Shown piece after piece: positions 6,574-7,696 of a stretch of DNA of 7,696 bases (positions are counted from its first letter, which is position 1; every line of letters starts with the position of its first letter). This DNA is from an uncultured Gammaproteobacteria bacterium (lineage in GTDB: Bacteria; Pseudomonadota; Gammaproteobacteria; GCA-001735895), in assembly GCA_937980285.1 (NCBI GenBank), contig CALJQI010000167.1, positions 1 to 7,696 of the forward strand. Direction: 5' to 3'. The notes under the pieces were generated by a model that saw nothing but the letters and a program-made list of their open reading frames with translations, did not search any database and was not told the DNA's origin. The position numbers and the translations under genes are program-made.

Positions 6574-6577
6574 CAAG

Positions 6578-7696
6578 ATGTCAGAAATCAAAACCTATCC
6601 CGCTCCGGCGGAATTTGCCGCTCAGGCAAACGTAAACGCGGAGCAGTATGAATCCATGTATCGCCAGTCGGTCGAAGATCCCGAGGGTTTTTGGTCGGAA
6701 CAGGCGGAAAACTATATTTCCTGGTTCAAGCCGTGGACTTCGGTTAGCGACTGGAGCTTTGGCGAAGACGATCTTCATATCAAGTGGTTCGAAGGCGCCG
6801 AGCTCAACGTTTCCTATAACTGTCTCGATCGCCACCTCGAGCAACGCGCCGATCAGACCGCGATCATCTGGGAAGGCGACGATCCCGGCGAGGATCGCAG
6901 GATTACCTACGCCGAGTTGCACCAGGAAGTCTGCAAGTTCGCCAACGTGCTGAAGAGCCGCGGCGTCAGCAAGGGCGACCGGGTATCCATTTACATGCCG
7001 ATGATTCCGGAGGCCGCGGTCGCGATGCTCGCCTGTACCCGCATAGGCGCGGTGCACTCGATCGTCTTCGGCGGGTTTTCACCGGACGCGCTGCGCGACC
7101 GCATCCTCGATTCCGACTGCCAGGTGGTGATCACCGCCGATCAGTCGATGCGCGGCGGCAAGCGCGTTCCGCTAAAGGATAACGCCGACAAGGCGGTCAG
7201 CCAGTGCCCCAACGTCAGTTCGGTGATCGTGGTCAAGCGCGGCGGCGACCCGGTCGAGTGGACCGATGGCCGCGATGTCTGGTATCACGAAGCGATAGCC
7301 GAGGCTTCCGCCGATTGCGAACCCGAAAGCATGGACGCGGAAGATCCGCTGTTCATTCTTTACACCTCGGGTTCCACCGGCAAGCCGAAAGGCGTGCTGC
7401 ACACTACCGGCGGTTATTTGCTGCAGGCGGCGATGACGCACAAGCTGGTGTTCGACTACAAGGATGGCGAGGTTTACTGGTGCACCGCCGACGTCGGCTG
7501 GGTTACCGGTCACACCTATATCGTCTACGGCCCGTTGGCCAATGGCGCGACCACCCTGATGTTCGAAGGCATCCCGACCTATCCCGATATTTCGCGTTTC
7601 TGGCAGGTTTGCGACAAGCACGACGTGTCGATCTTCTATACCGCGCCGACCGCTATCCGCTCGCTGATGGGCGCCGGCGACGAACCGGTCAACAAG
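6578..7696 (+). CDS. acs: Acetyl-CoA synthetase (AMP-forming), 3' truncated by the window
   Basis: Acs activates acetate with ATP to acetyl-AMP and then forms acetyl-CoA, the high-affinity route for acetate assimilation in the cytoplasm. The frame is open from the ATG to the last base (373 codons); full-length Acs is about 650 aa, so the end of the large N-terminal domain and the mobile C-terminal domain with its acetylatable lysine lie beyond the window. Visible features are the N-terminal Acs region (YESMYRQSVEDPEGFWSEQA, 24-43), the IGAVHSIVFGGFSP stretch (156-169), the adenylate-forming P-loop YTSGSTGKPKG (262-272) and the acetyl-pocket region ADVGWVTGHTYIVYGPL (304-320). V309 and T310 correspond to the acetate-contacting V310 and T311 of Salmonella Acs by my alignment. 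The starting MSEIKTYP follows a strong ribosome site. It is divergent from cbrX and is probably regulated from the shared region. Confidence 0.97.
   Translation, partial: MSEIKTYPAPAEFAAQANVNAEQYESMYRQSVEDPEGFWSEQAENYISWFKPWTSVSDWSFGEDDLHIKWFEGAELNVSYNCLDRHLEQRADQTAIIWEGDDPGEDRRITYAELHQEVCKFANVLKSRGVSKGDRVSIYMPMIPEAAVAMLACTRIGAVHSIVFGGFSPDALRDRILDSDCQVVITADQSMRGGKRVPLKDNADKAVSQCPNVSSVIVVKRGGDPVEWTDGRDVWYHEAIAEASADCEPESMDAEDPLFILYTSGSTGKPKGVLHTTGGYLLQAAMTHKLVFDYKDGEVYWCTADVGWVTGHTYIVYGPLANGATTLMFEGIPTYPDISRFWQVCDKHDVSIFYTAPTAIRSLMGAGDEPVNK

Larger units (their letters stand above)
6376..6577. promoter_or_regulatory. Divergent cbrX/acs control region
   Basis: These 202 bp separate two divergent genes and must hold both promoters. 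The middle part is visibly more AT-rich than the flanking coding DNA. From left to right it holds three (T/G)GTTAC direct repeats, a nested dyad, an IHF-like site, a plausible sigma-70 promoter facing acs, and an inverted repeat before the acs ribosome site. For leftward transcription the best I can offer is TTGACC (complement of 6432-6437) with a poor -10 TAACAC 16 nt further on. That is too weak to call as a promoter. Confidence 0.7.

Noticed and set aside
6581..7057. A 158-codon minus-strand frame inside the start of acs
   Set aside because: The plus-strand frame is clearly Acs, with a strong ribosome site and conserved motifs. The antisense frame, and a similar one at 7172-7621, are complements of it.

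Overview
The window reads as chromosomal DNA of a gammaproteobacterium of moderately high GC. It carries six protein-coding genes, two of them cut by the window edges, and one information-rich intergenic region. The best by-eye matches of the encoded proteins are to gammaproteobacterial families: RraA, AceK, the Pseudomonas-type CbrX/CbrA/CbrB set, and Acs. The gene order differs from the Pseudomonas arrangement I know, in which cbrB is followed by the small RNA gene crcZ and aceK lies elsewhere. I therefore think this is not an ordinary Pseudomonas, but I cannot name the genus.

Layout. Positions 1-104 (+) hold the last 33 codons of an rraA-like gene. It converges on a leftward operon that fills 157-6375 (-). 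In transcription order the operon is a small two-helix membrane protein (cbrX-like, 6375-6175), an SLC5-transporter/histidine-kinase fusion (cbrA-like, 6185-3249), an NtrC-type sigma-54 activator (cbrB-like, 3252-1915), and isocitrate dehydrogenase kinase/phosphatase aceK (1896-157). The genes overlap by 11 bp and 4 bp, and then an 18-bp gap precedes aceK, so they are almost certainly one transcript. Acetyl-CoA synthetase (acs) starts at 6578 (+), diverges from the operon, and stays open to the window end (373 codons, a little over half of a normal Acs).

The 202-bp divergent region (6376-6577) holds three direct copies of (T/G)GTTAC, a nested dyad centred near 6439, a near-consensus IHF site, a plausible sigma-70 promoter facing acs, and a GC-rich inverted repeat in the acs leader. 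The three repeats resemble what I remember of CbrB subsites in Pseudomonas.

Inferred biology: a transporter-like sensor kinase and its sigma-54 activator are co-transcribed with the enzyme that throttles isocitrate dehydrogenase to open the glyoxylate shunt, and sit back-to-back with the enzyme that activates acetate. The locus looks like a carbon-limitation or acetate-utilisation control module in which CbrAB acts locally on acs and aceK. The genes themselves belong to known families. What is notable is the linkage and the architecture of the shared control region.
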